Part shown: positions 63,926 to 64,000 of the stretch, piece by piece
Numbering within the stretch: position 1 is the stretch's first letter
Layout: each line of letters starts with the position of its first letter
Source: Faecalibacterium prausnitzii
GTDB lineage: Bacteria; Bacillota; Clostridia; Oscillospirales; Ruminococcaceae
Direction of reading: 5' to 3'
DNA length: 64,000 nt
Assembly (NCBI RefSeq): GCF_003324185.1
Contig: NZ_PXUP01000006.1
Span: 83,342-147,341, forward strand
The notes under the pieces: model-generated
Databases searched by the model: none
What the model was told of the DNA's origin: nothing
The model's input: only the letters and a program-made list of their open reading frames with translations
Made by a program: the position numbers and the translations under genes

Positions 63926-64000
63926 GTCGGCGACTACCTATTTTCACAAGCCGTTTCCAGCTAACTATCTTCGGCACAAGTAAGCTTAACTTCTGTGTTC
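63926..64000 (-). rRNA. 5S rRNA, 3' part (cut by window end)
   Basis: The minus strand reads GAACACAGAAGTTAAGC at the window edge and ends GGTAGTCGCCGACT, both conserved 5S features. The 5' part and the rest of the rRNA operon lie beyond the window. Confidence 0.9.

Overview
The window looks like the chromosome of a high-GC, Gram-positive gut anaerobe of the Faecalibacterium/Oscillospiraceae type. This is an inference from the AAGGAGG ribosome sites, U-tract terminators, a large set of cytosolic glycosidases with ABC/TRAP/GPH importers, YesMN/YesL-type proteins and a 5S-tRNA cluster. Most of it is accessory carbohydrate metabolism for plant or host glycans; there is no CRISPR array and no intact mobile element.

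Layout. 1-4124: GPH symporter, alpha/beta hydrolase and an Fe-S/flavin ene-reductase in one operon. 4190-4396: a small inverted-repeat element. 4660-5850: a cation/Ca2+ exchanger behind a yybP-ykoY (Mn2+) type riboswitch with an expression-platform terminator. 5859-8497: a CmpB-like membrane protein and lactaldehyde reductase (fucO). 8733-8807: tRNA-Thr. 8984-13027: an FtsX-type permease/ATPase pair and a TIM-barrel epimerase. 13333-14828: a paired DUF5058-type membrane system. 15303-16744: redox-type C_GCAxxG_C_C protein, LMW phosphatase and a Qnr-like pentapeptide protein that seems to start at ACG. 16910-21529: AraC regulator and rhaBAD, separated by a 164-bp palindrome. 21617-30894: AraC regulator, GH1, GPH symporter, GH2, GH43 and an epimerase. 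31005-39444: GH78 alpha-L-rhamnosidase, MFS, GH28 and a TRAP transporter. 39785-44062: AraC regulator and a LacZ-type GH2. 44159-59603: a uronide locus with DUF2264, GH88, beta-glucuronidase, ABC importer, YesM/YesN two-component system, heparinase II/III-like protein, a lectin-like protein and a YesL-like protein. 59604-60553: a degraded region with a LysR relic. 60554-64000: ThrE exporter, an orphan protein, an internally deleted argG, and the 3' end of an rRNA operon (5S, tRNA-Glu, tRNA-Lys) on the minus strand.

How the parts fit. Rhamnose released by GH78 would be channelled through RhaB, RhaA and RhaD to DHAP and L-lactaldehyde, which FucO would reduce to propanediol. Nearly all glycosidases lack signal peptides, so oligosaccharides or small glycosides are probably imported whole and cut inside the cell. 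GH1, the GPH operon and GH78 share a 20-bp operator placed exactly 57 bp before each proposed -10 box, which suggests one regulon for rhamnose-glucose type glycosides. The right-hand locus resembles the Bacillus yes cluster but carries GH88, beta-glucuronidase and a cytosolic heparinase-like protein, pointing to glucuronate-containing oligosaccharides.

Limits: family assignments are from reading the translated sequence; no alignment or database search was run. Promoters are consensus matches only.
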